64,000 bases of DNA from contig CM065304.1 of assembly GCA_033032175.1 (NCBI GenBank), positions 9,920,001 through 9,984,000 of the forward strand. The letters are read 5' to 3'. Both the position numbers and the translations under genes were made by a program. The notes under the pieces are model-generated. The model saw only the letters and a program-made list of their open reading frames with translations, did no database searches and was not told where the DNA came from. The DNA is from Saturnia japonica. Taxonomy: Eukaryota > Arthropoda > Insecta > Lepidoptera > Saturniidae. Of this stretch, positions 1 to 14,400 are shown one piece after another. Every line of letters starts with the position of its first letter. Position 1 is the stretch's first letter.

Positions 1-2260
1 TATCATGAACCACTGAACTGTACGTGTGTAATGATAAGTATCATGTCCACATAATACTTTAGTGGGTATTTCCCATACTAATTTCGTGCGATAACTTAAC
101 GAAAAGTCGTATTGTGTAAAAATGTATCCAACAATCGCTCCACCTTAATTTATATAAAGAATAAATAAAATTGTTTATAAATACTGTAGTTTTGATGCAA
201 AACAACACAACTGACAATACTTTACAAGACATACACAAGGATACTATTATTTATTCAAAAAAAAAAAATGAAACTATATACAGATAGCAACATATTCGAT
301 ACATACATCGATAATATTTAACACAAACATGTTCCTTCACTATTCACCGTACGGATGAAGCTGTGCGATAAGCCAATCGAAGGGTGTAATGAAATCTAAC
401 GAATTTTAAGTACAAAAACCACACACGTTCTTGTAAAATATTATCGTACAATCCCAAAGAGATTATTCATACAAACAACATATCGACATATTTGTTATTG
501 CGAAATATTTTTATATAATTTACAAAAATACAATTATTGAATCCTTTATATACTATTACAATTTATAAATAAGTATTGAATCGTAAAAAATAAGAATTTA
601 AGTACTTATTATTAATAAGTGAAAAGCGTATAAATACAATTGTTCGTTTTATAAATCTATCAAATATTTCACAACTTATACATATATAGTCGATAGTTAT
701 TCTAGACGTATGTCTAACTAAATATTTTTTAATAATCACGTTTGGGATGAATATGAATATATTAAAATACGTCGAATCGGATCAATTCAGGTTGAGTTCA
801 CACGATAAAACACTCGATAGCTCTATCGATATAACTTCACAGCTAAAAGTGTTGTTTGAGCTTCTTCGGGTTTATTTAATAACGAGAGAAATCTAACTTG
901 ATTGTATACATATAACCTATTTTTAAATATATCAAAATAATTTCAGTAAGTCTCTCTCGTTTTAATTTCTATAAGTACAAAATATTTCGCAAAGCGTTTC
1001 AACTAAAGCTATTTAATCCTAAGTTACACATAACGTATTAATATTGCTCTATTTTTTGCCTGTACTTAGGCGTGACAAAGGAGAACGTTAGTATTAAAAT
1101 AATAGCGGTTAGTAATGGTCGTAAAACTTATCTATCTAAATGTGCGTATCGTTAAAATTTACAGGATTTATTACGTTTAGTATGTTTGATTTAGTTAAAA
1201 CTGTGTTGTTTGAATTTTCAAAATATCTAATAAGATCGATCGGTGGCTAAATAGCATAAACTTATTACAATGTCGTTCTCGAAGTAGGCTCGGAAAGGTT
1301 AAAAATAAACAATAAATTCTATCATAGTATAAACCTCTTAAACTACAGAATGCAAACGTCATGTATTTATATTTGACAGATGACGTTCCTTATGTTACTT
1401 CCTTTTCCTTTTATCTACTGGTGATGTATGTGACTTATCGTGTGTGCTTATATTATAAACCTGAATCCAAAACGATATTCTATTTATTAACATCCGGAAA
1501 CACCACTTTTTACCAACACATTATTCACTACATTGAATTAATTGCCGAAAGATATAAGATATATTTAATACGACGGCAATAAATTAAGGTAAATAGTTTT
1601 AAAGAAGCTCAAACGACACGAATCTCTTCAAATGGTCAACGCCAGCATTTCATAACCTTATGTCTGACAAATTTATAAAGAATCAGAGTTGACATTCGGA
1701 TAAATAGTATCTATTTTTTTACATACTGACGTACTAATGAACTAAGTTATGAGGTGTTATAAAACGAATATACAATCGTACAAATCAATCACTGATCATA
1801 TAAATTACGTAGGGCAGAACAAAACCATATATTATATGTAAAAGCATATTGAAATTCATTGTGTAGTTAGTTATCCCCAACTATGTATATCAAAAAAGTG
1901 ATCAACTGTCATAACGTTACCTCAGTGCTTATCTGTTCAATCCATAACGGCAAACAACTTTATTTCAAAGAGAAGAAAATATCTGCTATAAAATTTAACC
2001 AATGATAGTTTGAACAAATAAGCCAACAAGGTGACGATTGGGTGAGGACAATCTATATAAATTGCTGATTCTGAATGGTTCTTTGTAAAGGTTTTGAAAC
2101 GCTGTTCCATGTTCAACTAGAACCTGGTGACCATGACATCATCATCACTTTCCAACTCGAAATGTCTGTACTCATGGAACGCTCCCACTCAACTGATGGT
2201 CCGAAACGTGTGCTATTTTCTCACGCCCGTATATGCATTTGGGCATGGTTTACGCCTGGA
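1..2260. other. Ddr 3' untranslated and downstream region
   Basis: AT-rich sequence past the Ddr stop. Several minus-strand AATAAA signals occur, for example at 1964-1959, about 300 bases after the stop, but none can be singled out as the used polyadenylation site. No convincing gene; the 73-codon plus-strand open frame at 1361 lacks any recognisable motif. Confidence 0.5.
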
Positions 2261-2452
2261 TCACGTGGTCGCGTAGTTCAAACTCTTGCGCTGAAGAAAC
2301 AGGTGGATCTCAGCGAAAGTCGGGCGATCAAGTTCGTCTCGCCGCCAGCATTCGCACATCAGTTTGTACACGTTTTGCGGGCATCCCGAAACCCGATTGA
2401 TGCATTCGAAGAGCCCATCGTCGGCTTGCAAATGAGACAAATTTTCCAGCAC
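2261..2452 (-). CDS. Ddr: Ddr last coding exon: kinase end and stop
   Basis: Acceptor attctag ending at 2453; the exon begins GTG (Val) in phase 0 and ends with TGA at 2263-2261. Residues 787-849: [13 protein letters not shown], then [21 protein letters not shown], then FAEIHLFLQ. This matches the DDR C-terminal lobe, including the conserved Arg of the final kinase motif. A tail of a few residues ends LNYATT. The 161-codon open frame on the opposite strand (2075-2560) is a shadow. Confidence 0.95.
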   Translation of the reverse strand: MLENLSHLQADDGLFECINRVSGCPQNVYKLMCECWRRDELDRPTFAEIHLFLQRKSLNYATT

Positions 2453-5400
2453 CTAGAATGTATCAATATTCATATAATTTATACTAGCTGTGCCAACCGA
2501 CCAACTCTCCACCATAGCTCCGTCAACGCAACCGGCCTAGTCCATCGTCATTCTCACTAGGTAATCTGTACTTGCCTATTACAGCATGCCAGACTGCTTG
2601 AAGTTCATGGTTATATTATTATTTTTATTATATTATATTATTTCTATATATTATATTATTCATGCTCCGCTCCATAGAGTCGTAGTACGAAGTTATATAA
2701 CTGTTATCCTTCCTCAATAAATAGGGCAAAAAATACATTTTCAAATTTGAATGGTAGTTCCAGAGATTAGCGCGTTCAAATGAATAAAAATTAATCTATT
2801 GGGTTTTACAACATTCAAAGAAATCAATTTCAAACTCAATGAAATCGGTAATGTAATTAAATCAATGCGGTAATGAAATCGTAAATAAACTTAATTATTA
2901 AATTTATCGAGTCGTAAAACATGGAATAACTAATTTAGCTTTATTCTTAGTATTAAAATTATTCCTTTCGCACGATTGTGCTGGTCAGTACTATCAAAAG
3001 ATATATCTCATAGAAAGTGACTCACACATTGCATGAAAGGGTGAATAATAATAACCAGGCATTAGTGACTATAAGTGTATGTAATTTTTTTAAGTATAAG
3101 TGATTGATTTTTAGCTTACCTCGGATTCAATCAAGTGTTCGTATGGCTGCCGTCGACACATAGTAAATATCTCGTGTAGAGTAACAGCAAATGCCCATAC
3201 GTCACTCTTTGTGGTGTACTTGCCGCAGAGTACTGACTCCCAAGCAGCCCAACGTAGTGGTAGAGGTATCCGCCCGTCTACCTTATAGTAATCGCAAGCG
3301 TAGGCGTCGTTATCCGTACCGAAATCGCTAATTTTCACTTGGTACCCTTTGCCAATGAGACAGTTCCTGTAATACGAGGAATTGGGTAAAATAGCGGCAG
3401 TGAACTATTGGTGAGTTGCTATAATTCAGGGATAATGATCACAGCTGAGTTACAAATTTCTTTGGAGGGGAATAAACACCTCAGCGAAATTCTCTCAATA
3501 AATATTCATAAACAGACTATATATATATCCCTTCTTTCTTCATTCATCATCAAAATTCACAAAAATCATTTTCAAGCTTATGTTATTCGTTAATGATATA
3601 AAATAAATACATAATTTAGCATTAATGTTTGTGTTAAAATATTGATTCAATAACTGTTTTACTAAGAGTGTTATTATTTGTGGCATTCCTAATGAAAATA
3701 TATTAAGCTAACATAATATCTGAATATCATGATATCTGTTAGTTATATTGTTTACATTCTTTATTATGCGAAATAATCTTACGGGCCAGCTAGTAATTAT
3801 TATTGTATTATTATATTATATTACTTACCTGGCTGCCAAATCTCTGTGTACAAAATTCAACGACTCTAAATACTGCATCCCGGCTGCGATCTGGGTCGCT
3901 ATGTGCAACAACGTAGGAATTGACGGTGGTGCGGTTGTACGCAGGAACGCACAAAGATCTCCCAGTTCCAGGTATTCGAGGACGACAGCTAGCGGTGGCG
4001 AACGACACGCTCCCAACACCCGAGCAAGGTGGGGTGAAGACAATGCAGCCAGTATGCGTACATCGCGTTCAAACTCATCCCTGAATAAATAAATAAAAAC
4101 AATACATTGTACTAATTTTCCTTATTCATACGTTGTTGACAGTTTAAATATTAATTTCTTCAAAAATTATTATGCATATTATGATATTCATTTTTTGAGA
4201 AACAATCTATATAAATAGTATTAGAGGTCTTTACCTATGAAATTGCCGTTTTGTATGAAAAAATTTAAACAAATTTTTTTCATGTATTTTTTGTTTGTAT
4301 TAATCGAAGTAATCACCCATGCAATCAATGCATCTTTGCCAACGCAGTGGCAGTTTATTGATGCCCTTCTTAAAGAAATCAGCTGGACGGGAGGCAACAA
4401 ATTCTTCAAAGGCATTTTGTACTGCCTCTCGGGTATTGAATTTTTTTCCCGCCAAGGAGTTATCCAAATTCTGGAAAAAGTAGTGGTCTGTAGGCGCAAG
4501 GTCTAGTGAGTAGGGCGGATGACGGAGAACTTCCAGCCCCAGTTCTTGCAACTTGGAGACCGTCTGCTGTGCAGTATGAGGTCGCGCGTTGTCGTGTAGG
4601 AGCAGCGGAGACGAGCGATTGACCAATGCTGGTTGGAGATGTGCCAGCTTCTCCATCATTGTGTTCAGTTCTTCATAGTACACATCTGCAGTAATGCTCA
4701 CCCCGTTTGGTAAGAAGCTGTGATGACCGGCGCTAGACCACCAAACAGTGACCGTCACTTTTCAATGGGTAAGTTTTCCTTTAGGGCATTGTTTAGGTGC
4801 TGAACCAGGATCCAACCAACTTGCCGAGCGCTTGCGGTTATCGAACAGAATCCATTTTTCATCGCAGGTAACAATGCGGTTCAAAATTCCTTCATTTGTG
4901 TGTCTGTTGAGCAGTGCAAGGCACGTCTCGACGCTTACTTCGCGCTGGCGATCATTGAGTTCGTGGGGCACCCATTTGTCAAGCTTTTTTACCTTGCCAA
5001 TTTGACGCAAATGGACCAATATTGTTTTAACGCTAACGTCGAAAGCTGCTGCTAATTCAGCCGTAGATTTTGTATCATCAGCTTCCACAATCGCCTATAA
5101 TTCGTCATTGTCGACCAAAGTCTTCGGACGACCGCGAGGTTCATTTTTCAGGTCGAAATTCCCAGAACGGAAGCGAGTAAACCAATAACAGGTGGTGCGT
5201 TGGTTTGTAGTGTTAGCTCCGTAAACGTCGTTGATGTTGCGTGCCGCTTGTGCCGCGTTGCTGCCACGACGGTACTCATATTCCATAATTACTCGAATTT
5301 TTAACGTATCTATGATAACAAAAAAGATTGTAATGCGATGAAAATGTAACACTAATCAATAAACAAATGACTACTTTTGGAAAAATAATTCCGTTTTTAA

Positions 5401-8400
5401 AATAATATTAATTTGAAATTAGAATTCTTAGCCAAACAAAAATTATTTTGATTTGAAATGTCCAGTACTGCAGAACGGCAATTTCATAGGTAAAGACCTA
5501 TTATTTCCCCATTATGGTAGCGAAACCAAAACTGTCAAAAACGCAACATTTCATTAATCCTTTTGTAGCGTGAATAAGACATTTACAAGAAAAATTAAAG
5601 TGCTCATGAGAGATTTGGACGGTGTCACAACAGCATAAAACACTACTCATAAATAAACACACATGGAGTTATGTTATTTTTGGTATTTATATCCACAGCA
5701 TCTATGAAACGATAAATAGTTGGTCACTCGTACTACGTTATGCAAAGCCAAACTACGTTTTATCATACAAACATAAAAAATAATATCAGCTTTTAAATGG
5801 CTATTTGCTGAGCCAAGAGCGCTTTCCGAGGGAAGGCAAATGTTTTGAATCACGATGTATTGATCAAATATATAGAAATCTGTTCCGTATTCTTTACCAT
5901 TGCATTAAAGTACTATAAGAACATTTTACAACGCGTTCTAGTTTCCTCACGACATTTCATTCACCGCCAGCCACTGGTGTTATTAAATAAATTAAAATAG
6001 TGAATTAATGTATGCGAACTCCAAAAAATTTTTTGCTATAAAAGAGCACCGAAGCGCCGCAATATTCTGTCCTATCTTGACGGAACACAACAAACTATTA
6101 ATATCGGACGGTTTTATTTTATAATTTCAATTTAAAACATTTTTAACTTAATCAAACTTTAAATCACAGATATCAGAAAAAATATGAAGAGAATAACCGG
6201 CATTGATATGAAGTAATTAGTCAGTTATTCCAAAGGTATACATTAATTAATATTGTATTAATTGTATTAATATACAGGTTTGTGCAGGTTAGGTAAAGGT
6301 AAGCGGAAGAGACACGAAAATAAATAATCTAAAAACTATTTTCATACATGATATACCTCTCCTTGATGGTTGCATCATGACATAAGAACTTCACAGCGAC
6401 TAGCCTTTTCTCAGAAGTAATGGTCCCGTTGTACTCAGGTACTCCGTCCGCTTCAGCGACATAAACCTAATGCATACTCTTATAAATTATCAACCGATCA
6501 AACTTTTAAACCTTTTTTATATACCTTTATTTATATAAAATTCTATTTAACGCAATATCGCGAAACAAGATGAAGTATTGGTTTCAATCTTATTTTTAAC
6601 GACATTGTCACTTCGAATTTGAATTATCTCTTACCGTAACTAATAAAAACGAGTATAACTTAGGTTATACTTGGCGGCAAAGACATTATGAAGCGAATAG
6701 CTTAGTTAATAGCCAACAATGGTCATGAAGTGTAATTATTTGTGTGTCTGAAACCACACAGTAATTTGTTATAGTAGGCAATTTTTAAAAGTAAAATTGA
6801 AACATATTATGTTGGAACACTTTTTATACTTATTTTCAATCAACGAGATTGTAATGAAAATCTTATAATTATTACAAAGATATACTATATCAAGTTTTCT
6901 TTAAAATTAACATACATATATATCGAAATTATGATATGAGCTCTCTTCAAAAATTAAATATAATATTGTTACCGTGCCAAATGCGCCTTCAGCTAACTTA
7001 GAGATCATTCTTAGTCTATGCCTTGGGAACTCGATGACGTTCGTAGTCTCGAGGCGTCTCTTTAGATCTATTAATATCTCCTGTTGGCTTGGAGACTGCA
7101 AACGTTTAAACGTGACATGAATTAAACAATACGTACAAGGTATATTACCATGGTGTGCAGCATAGGAATGCATTTGCAAATGTAATGAATCTTTGTGTTT
7201 ATATTGTATTTTATAATAAATTCGTTTTATTTATGTTATATAAAATAACGTTTACTTAATACTAGATTCTGCCCGCGACTTTGTCTGTGTGGACATTAGA
7301 ATTGGGTCCAAAAAGAAATGAATAATATGACGCTATAATGTTAATCCATGTTATAAATTGTGTGCCAAATTTCATCCAGATCCGTTAAGCTAACAAACAT
7401 ACAAACTTTCACTTTTACAATATTAGTAGGATATATATAGAAATTGATATTGGAAATTGGTACATTATATATAATCTCGAAAAGGTTTGACCGTTCACAA
7501 TGGAACTTGGTTTTTACACTAATTAATCTAAATGTTATATCGAGAAGGATTTTAAGCTATCTCTGAATGCGATAGGTGGTGCTGTGATCGAGTTATTGAT
7601 TGTTAGAAAGGGCAGAACTACATTGGTGGGGCCAGCTTACTACAAAGTTCACTTGTTTGTCTGTTCATAACATAACATAAGCCCAATAACTCTTTGCTAG
7701 ACCTGGAAATCGAACCCAGGACCTCGAGCATAGCAGTCGCAGTTACGACCGCTAGGCTAATGAAATGAGTCATTTAATAATTATGCTTTTGAAAAGTCTG
7801 GGCGGATTCAAATTAAATTTGGCATGGAAGTTAATTATGTTGTGGAATAGGAGATAGGTTTTTTATTTTTATCGCACATCGAAGTTGGTGAATAACAGCT
7901 AGTATTTAATATATTCTAAAGAGTTTAAAGTTTAAGAAAAAAAAAGTACTTTATTTTTCTTTGATAACACATTTTATATTTTTACACATTATATTATTAT
8001 AATGCGATTCATACAAATATGAGAGTAATAGTAAAATGTGTATTAGTAATAAAAGAATGTAAACAAATAAAAATACACAATTTTGAAAGGCGTATATCAT
8101 TCATAATTAAAGTTTAAGGTTGGTACGTACAAGTCAAGTCTTCTGGGTGGTAGAACATAACAATTGTGTCAACAGATACAGTACCGTCATTATGTCATGT
8201 TGATACAAAAAAAAAAGCATTTTTACAACACGGGCGGAAAGCTCTTGTTTTTATGTTTTCAACTAGCTGTGCCCGCGGCTGCGTAATCGTAGTTTCTTAA
8301 AACCGAATAACTGTTTATTGAATGAAGATATCGTGATTTTTTTTTATAAGGAGTAAATGTAAAAGCAGTAGTTTTCGCGTTATGCGCGCACTACCGCAAA

Positions 8401-11400
8401 CCTCAATCATTTTATAATAAAGATAATAATAATTTATTTTCTAACATTTCATATTGATATACTGAATTAATTTAAGGGCGGTAAAAGTATTTTGGCTGTA
8501 CCAAAAGCATATGCTATTTAATATTGATTAGATAGTAAAAGATGATACGCCGATTATAATAGTTAGAATCACTTACCCTTGTGCTATGTTTAGATCGAAG
8601 TGACTCTACACCGGAAAATCTTGTACCTAGGTCCGTCATGGTGTCCATTTGTTCAGCTACGAGGTCAGTTGCCCTGTCGCAAAGGGTGTCACACAGACGA
8701 CGCTTCGTTAGTAGTGGAGCCGAACTTAACTCCGGTACTGCGTAGTCATAGTTTGAACTGTCTGATGTAGACAATAGAAAATGTTTTTATTTTTATTTTA
8801 TTTAAAAAAAGTAATATTGACGATAGGAAGTCTAATTGACTAACGTGCATTTGTCAGTCAATTAACCCTGCCACTGACAATATGTGTACTTTATTAAAAA
8901 CTGGGAATACGCATAGCACGTTATAGGTGTATAATTTGTTTCCTATGTTTCAATAATATAAATTAATAATATTGTAAATGTATTTACAATATATTTCACT
9001 ACATTATTACAAAAAGGCGAAGTTCGTAAATTGTTTGTAAAAAGCAGTCTCTGGAATTACTGATCCGATTCTGAGAATTCTTTCACTAACAAGAAGCTAC
9101 ATTATTCCTAAATACTATAGGATTTTTTAAATTTACTATAACGAAATCTTAAACGGTTCTTGCTAGACCATAAATTATTATAGTTCCAGAGACTACTTCT
9201 TACAAACATATTTACGAATTTTACCTTATTATGTTGTTAGTAGTTGTTAGTGGTGTATTTTATGTTTATAAAAGCCAGACAGAGTTTGTCGCTTTAATAT
9301 TGATAAATCATAACTTCATAACTGCCTCATTAGCATTGTGGTCCTAAACGCGACTCCTATGCTCGAGATCCTAGGTTCGATTCCCGGGTCAAGCAAAGTG
9401 TTATTGGGTTTTTCTATGAAATTCTCAGTAGCAGCTCCGAGATTGATTATTTGCCTGATTAGTGGCAATAGGCTCGCCCCCTATTACTTTGGACCTAAAA
9501 CATACCCAGTGAACTGTGAGTGTACATTAGAACACGTCTGCCTAACCCTTTGTAGATACAGGCGTGATGGTATGCTATGTAACTTCATAGTTACGAAATG
9601 TGCGCTAAACTCGCGACGCGCAATTTAACTCAGGTGCGGACTGCGGAGTGCCGGTCAACCCACCGCGACTGTGTTGCTGAGGGATTTCTTTGGTCGCGCG
9701 TAATTTTGGATTCGTGATATCTTCTACGTTATTCATTTAAATGGAAAACTGTAAAGAACAATTTTAATCTACAAGAAATGCCTAAGTTAACTAGCAAATT
9801 TATCTGGATAAAGATCAATACTGAATTGGAGAAAGTAAATAGCTTCGCAAATAACGCAATGTTTTTAATTATTATGTTAAAGATAAAAATTGTTAGTCAA
9901 GCTTAGGCGATAGATATATGTCATCGCGGACTTATCTCTAGGCTTTTTCAAGAACTACAATTCTTTAATACATGATTTTGATGTGTCTCATATGGTTTAG
10001 CCAGCGTAAGCCATGTAAGAACCTGAAAATCATTTTTTGACGATTTGATTACAAAAATTTTCTCTACTATAAAAAAACTTAATTGGAACGTGTTGTATAA
10101 ATAAACCTACCGTAAATTACAGTGAAAACCGTATTAAAATCCATTTCATAGTTTAAATTATCTAAGCATACCTACATAGGGACAGACAGCGGGAAGCGAC
10201 TTTATACTATGTAATAGATGGGTATATCCATTTATCTTCTCCTTCTATATATATAAAAGGTTAACTGACTGACATATCAACGCACAGCCCAAACTATTAG
10301 TAGTTTACCAGAGCTAGGACTGTGAAAATTTGCATGCGAGTTCTTTTTAGCTGCTAGGTTATTAGGTAGCTGAGAACTAAGGAAAGATTTATGGAAATTC
10401 AACCCCTAAGATAGTGAAAAGGAATGAAAGTTTGAATGAAAAGTCTTTTTTAAGATAAATATATGAATTTGGTATTTAGCAATTCTGTTAGAAATTTAAA
10501 AAAGACGTTTTATATCGTTTTTTAATTCAATACCTAAAGGTATATAATATGGGGTGAAAGTATATAACGCGAGCCAAAACCTGGAGAAAGCGCTAGTGTT
10601 TATATTATTATATTATATTATTAATAAGTTAGTAAATCTTATGGTTATTAAAACATAAAAAATATTCTATTGATTGGTACCTACTCAATATATTTATCAT
10701 CAATGGCCATTTATTTTTTGTACGGTAAACATATGACACTAGAGCTAATTATTTTAAATAGTCATAAGCATAGTTACTTATTAAAAAAAATCAATCCTGT
10801 GGCTCGCCTTATTCGTAAATGTATTGAACAATTTATCGACATAAAGTTTCTATCTCTACACATATGTGCATGAATTTGCCGACGTTTAGGTGCGTACTTA
10901 CACAACACATACATAGCACACAATTAAAAATAGAGTGCAATGTGTGCGTCTGAGAAAGGGGTGTTGAGTTAAGATAGTGTATTTATTTTCGTATGTGTGT
11001 AGTTATTATCTATCGAGGGGAATTTCGTGTGAAATTAAGACTTGAACGCAATTACGCTGGTGACATATCTATATAAATCCGTGTTTACAATACATATTTT
11101 ATTATTGAAGCATAGGAAAAATATTATTTACCTATAACGTGTTATACGTATCTCCAGTTTTTAATAAAGTAAATAATAGTAAAGTACACATATCGACAGT
11201 GGAAAGGTTAATTGACTAACGTAGCAACAATGCCGTTTTTAGATTTTTTATTTTATTTAAAAAGTATGACAGTAAATAAATAAACAAAAAAATACTTACC
11301 CGACAAAGCCGTGTTCGAATCTTTAACGAAGTCTTTCATTTCGAGTAACACAGTACTATAACTAAAATACGGTACGCACTTCAGAGCCTGGTAGGGTTCC

Positions 11401-14400
11401 TGGTATTCATCCGACTTAACATCTAAACCACAGTCTATTATCATTTTGTTCTCAGGCAGCATTGAAGTGCCACAAGCGCTGTAATTGTCTATAGTTCGCT
11501 TCTGTGAAACTGTCGATTTGCTTAATGGCGTCGCGAAACATTTCCTATGTCTATGCCTGTGTATAACGAGGAAAACTGCTACAGCTAGAAGAATAATGAG
11601 GGCCGTGAGCACTCCGACAACAATTATCACATATAATGGGTCTTCTTGGTGCGCAGTTGAAATAGGCACGCCCTTGCTCGCTACTGACTTTGTTTTGTCT
11701 TTCCCAGTTGCCGGTTTTATGCTTTCTGGTGTGTAATTACCCTGCGCGACATCTGTAATTTTAAAAGTATTTATTATTTTCTAAATTAATTTATAAGACT
11801 TCCCACATGATGCTACGCAAGTCTTCGATACTCCCAATGACGACTTTCGTCGACTACTCTTGTCGTCGATTATTCCCCAAACGGCCCTACTGAAATCTCG
11901 ATAGGATAGGTCGCCACTAGAACAGTAGTTTACCTACTTAAAGTGTGTCACTATGTCTGACTCAATTGATAAAAAAACTCTCATTTTGACTATCGACTAT
12001 CGAAATCGCCTTTAAAGAAACAAATATAAACTGCAAGCGATTTGTTGTAGCCAAGAAATTACATTTATTTTTCCGTATACTGTTAGTGTGTAGATATACA
12101 AACAGTGATATATCTCTACCTCTTGAATGAATTTAATGTTTATTAATTGCTCCGACATGACTACCTCTGCAAACACGTTGTGCGAGACTGGCCTCACCAA
12201 TATGTTGCCATCTCTTGCGCCTGTACGGAAATCTATAGAAATGTACTGCAATATTCACCAAGATACTCGAATCGTCGCGTATAGAAGACTTGCGTAGCGT
12301 CATTTGCGAAGGGCCTTATTGTACATAATGAAGTTAATAATCTACACTTATGTAACATATCTTATATATTTATATTTAAAATTACAAAGCTAAAAAGTAT
12401 TTTTTTGTTCGTTTGAACGCGCTAATCTCTGGAACTACTAATCTTGATATGAATGAATTGAATGAAGCTTATATACTTCTTGATATAATAGGACCTCAGG
12501 TGCGGAGCAATTAATATACAAAGAGTAGATCAGAAAATACGATAAGCAAGAACGAAGTATAATAAGGGGGCGTTCAAGTATTACGTAACGTTATTAAGGA
12601 GGGGGGGGGGGGGGGGGGGAATTTTTGTAAAACGTTACGATGCGTTACAAGGGTGGGAGGGGGTTTCGAACAACACTGCCCTTTTTGATTATGGTTTACG
12701 GGGAACCCTCGATTATACTGGACGTCCTTTTTATTTTGTTTTTACAAGTCTGCAACCTTTTTGTTTGTTTTACGGGGAAATCGGACTGTATGGTTGTAGT
12801 TAGTGTTGTTAAAGTGAGTTCATACTTTAATATCCTCAAAACAGGGAGATTTGCATCATCAGTTGTTCTTGGCCTATGAAAACTCATACCGACTTGCTGG
12901 CTTGGGTGTTACGTAACGTTTAAGGAGGTGGAGGGGGATACAGAAAAATGTTAAGGCAGGATATATGGGGGGAGGGAGGCTCAAAAATTGCGTTACGTAA
13001 TACTTGAACGCCCCCTAATGTGGAGCAGGGTGGCCACCCAACGAGAACCGAAAAAATTAAACACGAATGAACCCGTGGGGCTTTGCTAATGTATAATAAA
13101 AAGGTACATGAAATGAAGTGACCCTCAGTATTGTAAATAATTATATTTTTAGTTGTGACGTAATTTGACATAAGTTTGAAGTTAATAACAACCTTGTATA
13201 CATATTTTTTTCTAGATGGCATATCAATTAATGCCAACCGTTGAACTTTATCGATACAAGAAAGTCAACACTCGTGCTGATTTGATATAAAATGTAGGAC
13301 TTGCAAAATGTGAATTTTCAACGGCTAATCTGTTTCTGGCCCTCACCGGTCGTTGCTCACTAACTACGATTCCTCTGCTCGTGGGTAATGATCGCAGTTT
13401 CAACCTAAAAATCTAGTGCGCAACTAGCCAGAGCTGATAGGGGTTAATAATCTAGCATGATATGGGTATGTCACGAGGAGGAATGAAAGTCAAATTATAA
13501 CCAGATGAATGTTAAGTGGATGGATATAGGAGTAAACGAAGACCGAAGAAGGTACGGATGGATTGTGTGAAAAATAATATGCGTATAAAAGGTTGACAAC
13601 TCTACTCAAGTGGGATAAGGGATGAGAAGAAGAAAAGATTTAAAATTTCTGTCTGTTCTGTTCACAATATATAGATAATTTATAGTCTCACCAGATTGAT
13701 TGTAAGTAACGGTTCATACAATTTCTTTTTTTAAAACTTAAAAGATGGACAAGAACACAACAACCCCTAGTCTTTTAATAACTGAAAAATGTAAATAATA
13801 GGTCGGGGAAAAAGTTTCTTCGCATTTTTATATGAAAACTCAAGACATTTTTTTTTTTCAAAGTTTATTTACATTTATTTACAGTAAATATGTGCCGTTT
13901 TATTCGATGACTTTCTGTGGTAGGTAGAGACATGATCCCGTTGCTGTAGAAACTTTGGGTCTTCTGATCAAAAAAACGCGACAAATAGTTTTGGCAGTCC
14001 TATTTTGAACCTTACAGAACCTAAAGAATTCTGAAGAGACCGAAACCGGTGAAAATCAGAAGGTGCAAAGTCAGGGTTACTTGGTGAATGCACTAATACC
14101 TCCCAGCCAAACTCTCTTAATTTTTGCTGATTGGCTAAAGATGTGTGTGGTCTAGCGTTATCGTGATGAAAGACCACATCCTTCCTGTTGATCAATTCCG
14201 GCCGGTTTCTCTCTCTTTAATCTTATCAGTTGTTGGCAGCAGAGACCCGAATCGATGGTTTTGCCGGCTGGTAAAAGCTCATAATGAACAATGCCCTTCC
14301 AGTCCCACCATATACACGGCATCACCTTATTTCGAGGTAGCCCAGGTTTAGCCACAGTCTGTGAAGCCTGGCCGACCTTTTTCGCACGTTTTTGTCATAC

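Noticed and set aside
2075..2560. 161-codon plus-strand open frame
   Set aside because: Opposite strand of the last Ddr exon; no motif of its own.
3748..4092. 114-codon plus-strand open frame
   Set aside because: Antisense shadow of the helix-C/HRD exon.
9320..9400. tRNA gene
   Set aside because: Box A and B are present but no cloverleaf or acceptor stem; shared body with other copies shows a SINE.
9338..9628. 96-codon open frame
   Set aside because: Covers a tRNA-derived SINE; no coding sign.
12012..12251. Minus-strand frame as an extra Ddr exon
   Set aside because: Good-looking splice edges but phase 0 at both ends, while the surrounding intron is phase 1; it lies within an inverted-repeat element.
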